Part shown: positions 17,876-25,516 of the stretch, in pieces
How positions within the stretch are numbered: position 1 is the first letter of the stretch
How the letters are laid out: every line of letters starts with the position of its first letter
DNA from: Streptomyces sp. cf386
GTDB lineage: Bacteria; Actinomycetota; Actinomycetes; Streptomycetales; Streptomycetaceae
Length of the DNA stretch: 64,000 nt
Reading direction: 5' to 3'
NCBI RefSeq assembly: GCF_900103585.1
Contig: NZ_FNHV01000007.1
Coordinates: forward strand, 226,627-290,626
The notes under the pieces: model-generated
What the model saw: the letters and a program-made list of their open reading frames with translations, nothing else
The model's database searches: none
What the model was told of the DNA's origin: nothing
Position numbers and translations under genes: made by a program

Positions 17876-18492
17876 CCGAACCCCGTCCCCCCGCCGCCGA
17901 ACCGCGCCTGCGCCTCGTCGTCACCGGAACCGTCGGACGGCCCCGGCTTGGGACGGGATCCCCAGCCGAGGTCGTTGCGGGGCTCGGTGTCACCGAGGGA
18001 GGTGCCGCTGCGCGGTAGGTCCACCCAGACCACCAGCCCGGACCCCTGCTCCTGAGCCCCCCATGCATGGCAGAGGGCGTCGACGAGGAGCAGTCCCCTC
18101 CCGTGCTCCTCCTCGGGCCGCGCCGCCAGCGGATGCGGCTCACCCGGAGCGCAGCCCTCGTCGCGCACGGCTATGCGCACGAGCTCGGCTCCGTCGTTCA
18201 GCTCGCAGACGATGTGCTCGCTGGCGGTGTGCACGATCGCGTTGGTGACCAGCTCCGACACGACGAGAGCCGCCGTGTCGCAGGTGTCCTCGCACACCGA
18301 CCAGCCGTTCAGCCGCGCCCTGGTCAGGCGTCTGGCCTGCGCGGGAGAACCCGGATGCGCGGCCAGTTCGAAGCGGAACCGGCGCTCGGCAGGGGCGCCC
18401 CGCTGGGGCCCGATTGCCGGGGCGGCGCCGAGGCCGTGGGGGGCCGCGACGGCGTCTGTTCCTAAGGGCGGGGACGGAATCACGCTTGCCAC
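17866..18492 (-). CDS. Orphan RsbW-like HATPase (anti-sigma-like regulator)
   Basis: From the GTG at 18492 (GGGGAG 5 bases upstream) the protein has 208 residues. The core is an HATPase_c domain: VVSELVTNAIVHT (N box), AVRDEGCAPG (G1) and EHGRGLLLVDALCHAWG (G2). The C-terminal 50 residues are Gly/Ser/Pro-rich and probably disordered. No histidine-kinase dimerisation domain is present, so it belongs to the free ATPases that bind or phosphorylate sigma-factor partners. It is divergent from an XRE/DUF397 pair, the arrangement seen at the whiJ/abaA-like regulatory loci of Streptomyces. Confidence 0.87.
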   Translation of the reverse strand: MASVIPSPPLGTDAVAAPHGLGAAPAIGPQRGAPAERRFRFELAAHPGSPAQARRLTRARLNGWSVCEDTCDTAALVVSELVTNAIVHTASEHIVCELNDGAELVRIAVRDEGCAPGEPHPLAARPEEEHGRGLLLVDALCHAWGAQEQGSGLVVWVDLPRSGTSLGDTEPRNDLGWGSRPKPGPSDGSGDDEAQARFGGGGTGFGWL

Positions 18493-18615
18493 TATCTCCC
18501 CGCCGTGAACACTTGGCAAGTGTCACTCTGAAAAATGCAGAGTGCTGTGTGACTCTCTGGAAGGCCGTGGCACACTGCTCGCAACAGCATGTCGAACGGC
18601 GCCAGTTGGGATCAC

Positions 18616-18693
18616 CGAAGATCCACCGCGATCTTCGAAAAGGTCTTCGAATGGCGCCGTCGGCCTGTCAGGATCCAGGCATCCTGTCAGGAT
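18616..18693 (+). promoter_or_regulatory. Clustered inverted and direct repeats in the divergent region
   Basis: Three structures lie side by side: CGAAGATC (18616-18623) with its complement GATCTTCG (18630-18637); TCTTCGAA twice, 12 bases apart (18632 and 18644); and CCTGTCAGGAT twice, 19 bases apart (18664 and 18683), itself nearly palindromic. They lie between the HATPase gene and the XRE gene and look like operator sites for one or more dimeric regulators. Confidence 0.45.
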
Positions 18694-18710
18694 TGAGTCG
18701 TTCTGCCGGG

Positions 18711-18810
18711 AACGTGCAGAAGTAAGCGGAAACATGCAGGAATAAGCAGGAACCAGCGAGAACCAGCATGGACAAGTAGGAATAAGCGGGAACAAGCGGG
18801 AACAAGTCGG
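18711..18810 (+). repeat. Ten exact-length 10-bp repeats before the XRE gene
   Basis: Ten consecutive decamers follow the pattern (A/G)A(C/T/A)AAGCGGG with drift, the last ones being AATAAGCGGG, AACAAGCGGG and AACAAGTCGG. No base is inserted or lost over 100 bases. The array ends 30 bases before the GTG of the XRE regulator. A spacing of one helical turn puts every unit on the same face of the DNA, as expected for cooperative protein binding; simple slippage is the alternative. Confidence 0.7.
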
Positions 18811-18840
18811 TCTGTTCGGGATTCATCGTGGAGGTGGAGC

Positions 18841-19701
18841 GTGAGCGAGCCGCGGTCCGCGCCGACGGTCGGTCAGGTCGTCCTCGGTCGGCGCCTGCTG
18901 GATCTGAGGGAACGTGCCGGCCTCAAGCGCGAGGAGGCCGCGCGCATCCTCCGCGTCGCCCCCGCCACGGTCCGCCGTATGGAGACGGCCGAGGTCGCGC
19001 TCAAGATCCCGTACCTGCAGCTGCTTCTGAAGGCCTACGGCATCGCCGACGGCGAGGCCGAGGCCTATGTGCAACTGGCCGAGGAGGCCAACAAGCCCGG
19101 CTGGTGGCAGCGGTTCCACGACATCCTGCCCGGCTGGTTCTCGATGTACGTCAGCCTGGAAGGCGCCGCGAGCCTCATCCGGTCGTACGAACCCCACTTC
19201 GTGCCCGGCCTGCTGCAGACCGACGACTACGCGCGCGGGGTGCTCGAATCGGGCGCCATCGGCCAGACCAGCCCCGACGACACCGAGCGCCATGTCGCCC
19301 TGCGCATGCAACGCCAGCAACTGCTCACCCGTGAGGACGCGCCCCGGCTGTGGGTCGTGATGGACGAGACCGTGCTGCGCCGTCGGGTCGGCGGTCCGGA
19401 GGTGATGCGTGCCCAGATCGACAGGCTGCTCGAGGCCACGAAGCTGCCCAACGTGACCCTGCAGGTGGCGCCGTTCGCGAACGGGCCGCACCCCGGCACG
19501 TACGGGCCCTTCGTGCTGTTCCGATTCGCCGTGCCCGAACTTCCGGACATGGTCTACAGCGAGTACCTGACCGGCGCCGTCTACCTCGACGCGCGCACCG
19601 AAGTGGCGACCCACCTCGAGGTCATGGACCGCATGGCGGCGCAGGCCGCTACGGCACATCGTACGAAGGAGATCCTCCGGGATCTCCGCAAGGAGCTGTG
19701 A
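18841..19701 (+). CDS. XRE-type regulator with DUF5753 domain
   Basis: A 286-residue protein with an N-terminal Cro/C1 helix-turn-helix (LGRRLLDLRERAGLKREEAARIL through TVRRMETAEV, about residues 12-50) and a C-terminal DUF5753 domain (IRSYEPHFVPGLLQTDDYAR, LWVVMDETVLRRRVGG and YLTGAVYLD). Such pairs with DUF397 proteins are numerous in Streptomyces and several act in development or antibiotic control; the DUF5753 domain is thought to sense or bind a partner. The GTG start has GGAGG about 6 bases upstream. It is translationally adjacent to the DUF397 gene. Confidence 0.92.
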   Translation: MSEPRSAPTVGQVVLGRRLLDLRERAGLKREEAARILRVAPATVRRMETAEVALKIPYLQLLLKAYGIADGEAEAYVQLAEEANKPGWWQRFHDILPGWFSMYVSLEGAASLIRSYEPHFVPGLLQTDDYARGVLESGAIGQTSPDDTERHVALRMQRQQLLTREDAPRLWVVMDETVLRRRVGGPEVMRAQIDRLLEATKLPNVTLQVAPFANGPHPGTYGPFVLFRFAVPELPDMVYSEYLTGAVYLDARTEVATHLEVMDRMAAQAATAHRTKEILRDLRKEL

Positions 19702-19956
19702 ATGGATCGCATCAAACCGCGCATACGCGTCTACAACGGCATGCCCGCGCGGGACTTGGGCAGCGAAGGCTGGCACAAGCCGTGGAGCGGCGGCAACGGG
19801 GGCAACTGTCTGGAGGCGATGAAGCTCGCCGACGGCCGGATCGCCGTCCGTCAGTCCACCGACCCGGACGGGCCGGCCCTCATCTACACGACGGACGAGA
19901 TGACTGCGTTCATCGAGGGTGCCAAGGCGGGGGAGGCGGACTTCCTCCTTTCCTGA
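19702..19956 (+). CDS. DUF397 protein, partner of the XRE regulator
   Basis: An 84-residue protein with the typical DUF397 features: W-KPWSGGNGGNCLEA, a central VRQSTDPDGPALIYT strand pair and a C-terminal helix DEMTAFIEGAKAGE followed by DFLLS. The start codon immediately follows the stop of the XRE gene, giving tight coupling. DUF397 proteins modulate the activity of the neighbouring XRE protein in studied cases (BldB/WhiJ-like systems). The first copy of a 27-base tandem repeat covers the stop codon. Confidence 0.92.
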   Translation: MDRIKPRIRVYNGMPARDLGSEGWHKPWSGGNGGNCLEAMKLADGRIAVRQSTDPDGPALIYTTDEMTAFIEGAKAGEADFLLS

Positions 19957-20004
19957 GCCACTTGCGTGCCACTCGTGTCCTGAGCCACTTGCGTGCCACT
20001 CGTA
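19951..20004 (+). repeat. 27-base tandem duplication across the DUF397 stop codon
   Basis: Two copies of a 27-base unit beginning TCCTGAGCCACTTGCG (19951-19977 and 19978-20004) differ only in the last base. The stop codon TGA sits in the first copy and is repeated in the second. The duplication separates the DUF397 gene from the methyltransferase gene; an AT-rich GATAAT at 20031-20036 could be a -10 box for the latter. Confidence 0.75.
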
Positions 20005-20060
20005 CAACTTCCTTGAATTGGTGCTTACTTGATAATCCATTGCGTCTTACGGAGTGCCTC

Positions 20061-20849
20061 ATGACCGAGATCGACACCAGCAAGCCCCACCCCGCGCGGA
20101 TGTACGACTGGTATCTCGGCGGCAAGGACAACTACCCCGTCGACGAGGCCATGGGGCAGCAGATGCTCGCTCTCGACCCGCGCGTCCCGGTGATGGCGCG
20201 GGTCAACCGCGCGTTCATGCATCGCGCCACCCGCTGGCTCGCCAAGAACGGCGTACGCCAGTTCCTGGACATCGGCACCGGGATCCCGACCGAGCCGAAC
20301 CTCCATCAGATCGCCCAGGTAGTCGCCGCCGACGCACGCATCGTCTACTGCGACAACGACCCCATCGTGCTGGCCCACGCGGCGGCCCTGCTGCGCGGCA
20401 CGGAGGAAGGGGTGACGGAGTACCTCCAGGCCGACGTCCGCGACCCCGACGCCATCATCGAAGGCGCCAAGCAGGTCCTGGACTTCGGCCGGCCGGTGGC
20501 CCTCTCCCTCGTCGCGCTGCTGCACTTCGTCCCCGACGAGGACGGCGCGCACGAACTGGTCCGCCGACTGCTGTCCGAACTCCCCTCCGGCAGCTACCTG
20601 GTGATGACCCACGCGAGCGCCGACTTCACCCCGGAGGAGTCGAAGGCGGCGACCGAGAAGCTCAAGGCGGCCGGCGTCACGCTCGCCCTGCGCTCCCGCG
20701 AAGAGTTCACCCGCTTCTTCGACGGCCTCGAACTCGTCGAGCCCGGCGTGGAGGTGCCCCACCGCTGGCACCCCGAGCTGGGGGAGCCGGTGCCCGGGCA
20801 GGACGACGGTGTCATTCCCGGGTACGGGGCGGTGGCGCGCAAGCCGTAG
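20061..20849 (+). CDS. SAM-dependent methyltransferase, DUF574 type
   Basis: A 262-residue protein beginning MTEIDTSKPHPARMYDWYLG, with the family hallmark GGKDNYPVDEAMGQQML. The SAM-binding region is FLDIGTGIPTEPNLHQIA and the acidic residue at the end of strand 2 is in VYCDNDPIVLAHA. LLHFVPDEDGAHELVRRLL completes the Rossmann core. These proteins are common in Streptomyces next to XRE/DUF397 genes; no substrate has been established that I know of. GGAG lies about 6-7 bases before the ATG. Confidence 0.9.
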   Translation: MTEIDTSKPHPARMYDWYLGGKDNYPVDEAMGQQMLALDPRVPVMARVNRAFMHRATRWLAKNGVRQFLDIGTGIPTEPNLHQIAQVVAADARIVYCDNDPIVLAHAAALLRGTEEGVTEYLQADVRDPDAIIEGAKQVLDFGRPVALSLVALLHFVPDEDGAHELVRRLLSELPSGSYLVMTHASADFTPEESKAATEKLKAAGVTLALRSREEFTRFFDGLELVEPGVEVPHRWHPELGEPVPGQDDGVIPGYGAVARKP

Positions 20850-20856
20850 CGGGGGT

Positions 20857-20922
20857 GGGGCCTCAGCCCTGGCGGAGTGGGGCGCCCGTCCTGGCGGGGT
20901 GGGGCGTCAGTCCTGGAGGGGC
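20857..20922 (+). repeat. Three 22-base tandem repeats after the methyltransferase gene
   Basis: Units at 20857, 20879 and 20901 follow GGGGCGTCAGTCCTGGCGGGGT with a few substitutions each. They begin 8 bases after the methyltransferase stop codon and lie 35 bases before the stop of the convergent MocR gene. They look like a small minisatellite. Confidence 0.65.
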
Positions 20923-20956
20923 GGGCGGGGCGGGGCCTTGGCCGTGACTTCGCGCC

Positions 20957-22444
20957 TTACAGCACCTGCTCCGCCCCCGGCGGCAGCACCCCGCACAGCG
21001 TCTCCAGCGCTGCCCCGAACGCATGCTCCGGAGGCGTCGCGAAGCCGACGACGAGGCCGTCACGGACCGGCATGTCCGTCTCCGTGGCCTCCGGGTGCCG
21101 GAACCCGGCGAGGCCGTCGAGGGCGATGCCCTGCCAGGTGGCCGCCTTGACCGTCGAGCGCTCGGTGCCGGCCGGCAGCCGCAGCACCGCATGCAGTCCG
21201 GCGGCGACGCCCGTGACCTCGATGTGCGGCGCGTGCTCGGCGAGCGCCGCGACGAGGCGGTCCCGGCGGCTCCGGTACCGCTGCCGCATGCGCCGTACAT
21301 GACGGTCGTACGCCCCGGAGACGATGAAGTCGGCAAGGCTCAGCTGGTCGAGGACGCTCGCCCACGCCTCGCGCTCGCCCTTGGCCACGAGCACGTCGTC
21401 GACGTACCGCTCCGGCAGCACCATCCACCCGAGCCGCACGGCCGGCGAGAGGCTCTTGCTGACCGAGCCGATGAAGATCACCCGCTCGGGATCGAGGCCC
21501 TGGACGGCGCCGACGGGTTTGCGGTCGTAGCGGAACTCGCCGTCGTAGTCGTCCTCCAGAATCACGCTCCCACGCGCGCGTGCCCAGTCGATGACGGCGG
21601 CACGTCGCTCGGGGCCCAGCGGACCGCCGGTAGGGAACTGGTGCGCGGGCGTGAGCAGCACGGCCCGCTCGCGCACCAGCCGGTCGACTCGCGCGCCGTC
21701 CTCGTCGAGGGGGAGCGGTACGGTCCGTACGCCCGCGGCGGCGAGGAGTTCCCGGTGGAAACCGAGCCCGTACCCCTCGACGGCCAGCGGCCCGCGCAGC
21801 ACGCCACGACTTACGCTCCGGCTGCCGCTTCCGCCTTTGCCCGTGTCCTGGCCGAACAGCAGCCGCAGGGCGTGTGCGAAACCGGAGCAGATCACGATGC
21901 GGCCCGGCTCGGTGCGCACACCACGCGCGCGTGCCAGGTACTCGGTGAGCGCCTCCCGCAGTTCGACGCGTCCGGCGGGATCCCCGGGCCCGAAGGCCTC
22001 GTTCGGCGCCTGCTGGAGGGCCCGCCGATAGGAGGCCAGCCAGGCCGCACGCGGGAACGCCGACGCGTCCGGGGTGCCCTGCCGCAGATCGTGCCGAGGC
22101 CCACGCGCGCGTGGCGGCGTCCGGCGTGTCCTACGGGCCACCCGCTCGGCGGGCCGCAGAGGCTCGGCACGCTCGGCCACCCTCGTCCCCGCCCCCTGCC
22201 GGGCGGTGAGCCAGCCCTCGGCGACCAGCTCCGCGTACGCGTCCGCCACCGTGTTGCGGGCGACCCCGAGGTCGGCGGCGAGCGAGCGATACGGCGGCAG
22301 CCGGGTGCCGGGCGCGAGCCGCCCGCTGCGCACGGCCTCGCGCAGGGCACGCGTCAGCGCGGCGCGACGCCCACCCGGTCCGGACAACTCCAGATGAAGG
22401 TCCGCGCCGATCCGCTCCGCGGAGTTGACCCACGATTTCACCAC
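20957..22444 (-). CDS. MocR/PdxR-type regulator (GntR HTH fused to aminotransferase fold)
   Basis: A protein of about 495 residues with a GntR winged helix (TRLPPYRSLAADLGVARNTVADAYAELVAEGWLTARQG, about residues 50-90) joined to a fold-type I aminotransferase domain. ILEDDYDGEFRYDR holds the PLP-binding Asp/Tyr and SVSKSLSPAVRLGW the PLP Lys near residue 331. The start is a GTG at 22444 or 22441 without a visible ribosome site. MocR proteins sense PLP or amino-acid derivatives and bind direct repeats. A matching pair of direct repeats lies at its start and faces the divergent AhpD-like gene, its likely target. Confidence 0.88.
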   Translation of the reverse strand: MVKSWVNSAERIGADLHLELSGPGGRRAALTRALREAVRSGRLAPGTRLPPYRSLAADLGVARNTVADAYAELVAEGWLTARQGAGTRVAERAEPLRPAERVARRTRRTPPRARGPRHDLRQGTPDASAFPRAAWLASYRRALQQAPNEAFGPGDPAGRVELREALTEYLARARGVRTEPGRIVICSGFAHALRLLFGQDTGKGGSGSRSVSRGVLRGPLAVEGYGLGFHRELLAAAGVRTVPLPLDEDGARVDRLVRERAVLLTPAHQFPTGGPLGPERRAAVIDWARARGSVILEDDYDGEFRYDRKPVGAVQGLDPERVIFIGSVSKSLSPAVRLGWMVLPERYVDDVLVAKGEREAWASVLDQLSLADFIVSGAYDRHVRRMRQRYRSRRDRLVAALAEHAPHIEVTGVAAGLHAVLRLPAGTERSTVKAATWQGIALDGLAGFRHPEATETDMPVRDGLVVGFATPPEHAFGAALETLCGVLPPGAEQVL

Positions 22445-22465
22445 GGAGAATTGACCCACGATCTC
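22425..22465 (+). promoter_or_regulatory. Paired direct repeat, probable MocR operator
   Basis: TTGACCCACGATTTC (22425-22439) and TTGACCCACGATCTC (22451-22465) match in 14 of 15 bases and are spaced 26 bases start to start. MocR-family regulators are known to bind such direct repeats. The two sites straddle the presumed start codon of the MocR gene and lie 53-93 bases upstream of the AhpD-like gene; the second TTGACC may also serve as its -35. Confidence 0.65.
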
Positions 22466-22517
22466 GCCATGGAAATGAACCCTACAGCCGGTCTTTCCGG
22501 CCCATAGATTTGGGGAC

Positions 22518-23069
22518 ATGACGACGCACACGATCGACACCACGACCGCCGGTACGGCTGCCACCCCGGCCGCTACCCCGGCCGCTACCCCTGCCGCCAT
22601 CGCCGCCGCTGAGGCCGCGCGGACCCGACTGGACTTCGCGAAGGCCGCCCCGAAGGTCTTCCGCGCCATCATCGGCTTCGACGCCGCCGCCCGGGAGGGC
22701 CTCGACCCGACCCTGGTCGAACTGATCCAGATCCGCGCCTCGCACCTCAACCACTGCGCCTACTGCCTCCACATGCACACCAACGACGCCCGCAAGGCCG
22801 GCGAGAGCGAGGACCGGCTGCACATGGTCGCCGTCTGGCGCGAGGCCCGCCACTTCTTCACCGAGAAGGAACAGGCGGCCCTGGCTCTGACAGAAGCGGT
22901 GACTCTGGTGTCCGACGGACGGGTCCCCGACGAGGTCTACGCACAGGCCGCGGCCCACTTCGACGACGGGGAGCTGGCTCACGTCCTGGCCCTGATCATG
23001 ACGATCAACACCTGGAACAGGGTGGCGTTGGCCACGGGGAAGGTGGCGGGGACGGACGAACGGCGGTAG
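22518..23069 (+). CDS. AhpD-like carboxymuconolactone decarboxylase family protein
   Basis: A 183-residue protein. After an Ala/Thr/Pro-rich N-terminus with repeated AATPAATPA, the CMD domain contains IQIRASHLNHCAYCLHMHTNDARKAG with the redox pair Cys80-Cys83 and the conserved His. This CxxC plus His constellation is that of alkylhydroperoxidase AhpD. A peroxide-reducing role is probable but not proven. It is divergent from the MocR regulator and has the paired operator in its promoter. Confidence 0.87.
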   Translation: MTTHTIDTTTAGTAATPAATPAATPAAIAAAEAARTRLDFAKAAPKVFRAIIGFDAAAREGLDPTLVELIQIRASHLNHCAYCLHMHTNDARKAGESEDRLHMVAVWREARHFFTEKEQAALALTEAVTLVSDGRVPDEVYAQAAAHFDDGELAHVLALIMTINTWNRVALATGKVAGTDERR

Positions 23070-23073
23070 CGGA

Positions 23074-23190
23074 GCGCCTACTTCCGCCGCCTGGTTGCGG
23101 CGCGTGCTTCCGCCGCTTACTTGCGGCGCCTGCTTCCGGCGCCTGCTTCCGGCGCATGGTTCCGGCGCATGGTTCTGTCGCCTGGCTGTG
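23074..23190 (+). repeat. Nine 13-base tandem repeats between convergent genes
   Basis: Nine in-register units of consensus GCGCCTGCTTCCG run from 23074 to 23190 without insertion or loss; units 5 and 6 are identical and the outer ones have drifted. The array fills almost the whole gap between the AhpD-like gene and the convergent gltD-like gene. Stop codons lie just outside both ends. Confidence 0.8.
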
Positions 23191-23198
23191 GCGCCGCC

Positions 23199-24686
23199 TC
23201 AAACGGTCATCGGCCGGTCGTACGGCGAGATCGGCGCCGGCAGCCTGGAACTCCCCGTCAGATAGCGGTCGACGGCCGCCGCCACAGCCCGCCCCTCGGC
23301 GATCGCCCACACGATGAGCGACTGCCCCCGGGCGGCATCCCCCGCGGCGAACACGCCAGGGGTGTTCGTCGCGAACCCGGCATCCCGCGCGATCGTGCCG
23401 CGAGGCTCCAGCTCCAGCCCCAACTGGTCGATCAGCCCGTCCTCCAGGTCGGGCCCGGAGAAGCCGAGGGCGAGCAGTACGAGGTCGGCCGGCAGCGTCT
23501 GCCCGGTGCCCGGCATCGGGCGGCGCCGCGCATCCACCTCCACCAGGTGCAGCGACCGCACGTGACCGTCGGCGTCACCCGTGAAGCGGAGCGTGGACGC
23601 CGCGAACAACCGCGCGTCCGCGTCCGCAGCCGGCGCCGTCTCCAGCTCGCCGGCCTCCTCGTGCGCGGCCGACAGCCGGTAGATCTTCGGGTACGTCGGC
23701 CAGGGCTCGGCGTCCTCGTCCCGCTCGGCGCCCGGCTGGGCGTAGATGTCCAGCTGTGTCACGGACGCGGCGCCCTCCCGCACAGCCGTGCCCAGACAGT
23801 CGGCCCCGGTGTCCCCGCCGCCGACGATGACGACGTGCTTCCCGGCGGCGGACATCGGGGAGGTCTCCAGATCCCCCTCGCGCACCCGGTTGGACAGCGG
23901 CAGATACTGCATCGCCTGCTCGATACCGCTCAACTCCCGCCCGGGAACGTGCAGTTCACGCCAAGCAGTGGCACCGGTGGCGATCACCACGGCGTCGTAG
24001 CGCGAGCGCAACTCGGCGGCTCCGACGTCCCGCCCGACCGCCGTCGACGTACGGAACCTGGTCCCCTCGGCCCGCATCTGCTCGATCCGCCGCTCCAGAT
24101 GGTGCTTCTCCATTTTGAACTCGGGGATGCCGTACCGCATCAGCCCGCCGATCCGGTCGTCCTTCTCGTACACGGCGACCGTGTGCCCCGCCCGGGTCAA
24201 CTGCTGCGCCGCCGCGAGCCCGGTGGGCCCCGACCCGATCACCGCGACCGTCCGGCCGGACAGCCGATCCGGCGGCCGTGGCGGAGCGAACCCCTCCTGC
24301 CAGGCCCGGTCGGCGATCGCGCACTCGACGTTCTTGATGGTGACGGCCGGCTGATTGATCGCCAGCACGCACCCGGCCTCGCAGGGAGCCGGACACAAGC
24401 GCCCGGTGAACTCGGGGAAGTTGTTGGTCGCGTGCAGCCGGTCCGCCGCCGCCCGCCAGTCCTCCCGCGACACCAGGTCGTTCCACTCGGGGATCAGATT
24501 GCCCAGCGGACAGGCCTCGTGGCAGAAGGGTATGCCGCAGTCCATGCAACGATCGGCCTGCTTGCTGATGATCGGCAGCAGCGCCCCGGGGACGTACACC
24601 TCGTCCCAGTCCTGGACCCGCTCCTCGACGGGCCGACGCGGCCAGTCCTGGCGGGGGGTGGTCATGAAACCCTTGGGATCGGCCAT
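23199..24686 (-). CDS. gltD: Glutamate synthase small subunit-like oxidoreductase (GltD family)
   Basis: A 495-residue protein starting MADPKGFMTT, with GAGGAAG 6 bases upstream. The N-terminal iron-sulphur segment has C47, C50, C55 and C59 plus a second cluster in LCPAPCEAGC. The FAD motif is AVIGSGPTGLAAAQ, the NADPH motif IVGGGDTGADC, and the C-terminal flavin motif is GVFAAGDAARGQSLIVWAI. It matches the beta subunit that passes NADPH electrons to GltB. No gltB gene is adjacent: the next gene on this strand encodes a DUF1772 protein. It may therefore work with a distant GltB or another acceptor. Confidence 0.88.
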   Translation of the reverse strand: MADPKGFMTTPRQDWPRRPVEERVQDWDEVYVPGALLPIISKQADRCMDCGIPFCHEACPLGNLIPEWNDLVSREDWRAAADRLHATNNFPEFTGRLCPAPCEAGCVLAINQPAVTIKNVECAIADRAWQEGFAPPRPPDRLSGRTVAVIGSGPTGLAAAQQLTRAGHTVAVYEKDDRIGGLMRYGIPEFKMEKHHLERRIEQMRAEGTRFRTSTAVGRDVGAAELRSRYDAVVIATGATAWRELHVPGRELSGIEQAMQYLPLSNRVREGDLETSPMSAAGKHVVIVGGGDTGADCLGTAVREGAASVTQLDIYAQPGAERDEDAEPWPTYPKIYRLSAAHEEAGELETAPAADADARLFAASTLRFTGDADGHVRSLHLVEVDARRRPMPGTGQTLPADLVLLALGFSGPDLEDGLIDQLGLELEPRGTIARDAGFATNTPGVFAAGDAARGQSLIVWAIAEGRAVAAAVDRYLTGSSRLPAPISPYDRPMTV

Positions 24687-24700
24687 GGCCGTCTTCCTCA

Positions 24701-24736
24701 TGTGCGCGTGTGACGTGATGTGCGCGTGTGACGTGT
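24701..24736 (-). repeat. 18-base tandem duplication in the gltD leader
   Basis: Two adjacent copies of TGTGCGCGTGTGACGTG(A/T), as read on the plus strand, lie 15 bases before the gltD-like start codon. Read in the gene's direction they place TCACACGCGCACA twice in the leader or promoter. It may be a binding site pair or a recent duplication. Confidence 0.6.
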
Positions 24737-24867
24737 GGGAGCCGTGCGTCATCGGGCGGCACTCTTCAGCCACTCCTCCGGCACTCTCCCGGCAACGATA
24801 CGTCTCACCGGCCACGTGCGCAGGGTGGGGGACAGCGCTTTCTCCCACCCCATGCGGGAGGCGGGGG

Positions 24868-25347
24868 TCAGCTCAGGGCCAGGGCGTACGCCACCGTCGC
24901 GGCGGCCGAGGCGACCATGCGGACGTGGTTCCACGCCGTCCACTCGCGCACGTACGTCGGCCAGTAGGCGGCCGCCTCAGGGGCACCCGCGTCGAGCTTG
25001 AGCAGCGCGTCGTTGCGGGGCACGTTCGCCACCATGGTCACTCCGAACGTGCCGAACAGATACAGCCCACTGCCCAGCAGCAGCTCCACCAACCCCTCGT
25101 CCGGCCAGAGCACGAACGTCACCACCGCGATCACCGCGCACAGCACCGCCGTCCCGAGGAACACCAGCATGAACGCCGGCGCCAACGCCGTCACATTGAT
25201 CGCCTTCATCGCGGCGACCCCCTGCGCCGGCGGCAGCGTGGCGAGCCCACGCATCACGAAGGTCGAGAAAGCACAGAAGACCCCGGCCACGAGGCCGGTC
25301 CCGACCACACCGATCACGACGAGTACGAAGTACGGCCCATCAATCAT
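24868..25347 (-). CDS. DUF1772 membrane protein
   Basis: A 159-residue protein with four predicted membrane helices: about residues 7-27, 55-80 (APAFMLVFLGTAVLCAVIAVVTF), 88-108 and 142-158. NVPRNDALL between helices 3 and 4 and the W-x-x-WN motif (EWTAWNHVR) are typical of DUF1772, the family that includes anthrone-oxygenase-like proteins. A catalytic role is not established for bacterial members. It stands alone between gltD and the DUF2293 gene. Confidence 0.85.
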   Translation of the reverse strand: MIDGPYFVLVVIGVVGTGLVAGVFCAFSTFVMRGLATLPPAQGVAAMKAINVTALAPAFMLVFLGTAVLCAVIAVVTFVLWPDEGLVELLLGSGLYLFGTFGVTMVANVPRNDALLKLDAGAPEAAAYWPTYVREWTAWNHVRMVASAAATVAYALALS

Positions 25348-25516
25348 GTCAACGTCAACTCCCGCATCCTGCCGAGATCATTCCCGACCCTGCCCAACTG
25401 TCACCTCAAGTGAAATCCTGTACGAGAACGGTCACCATGGCCGAGCGACGCGAGCGCATACGTGAGCGTCCATCGGGGCGATGTCCGGGGGGTGCTGTGC
25501 TTTGAGGGCGGCATCG

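Noticed and set aside
20013..20036. TTGAAT ... GATAAT as a promoter of the methyltransferase gene
   Set aside because: The gap between the two boxes is only 12 bases, too short for a normal sigma factor; only GATAAT is kept as a possible -10.
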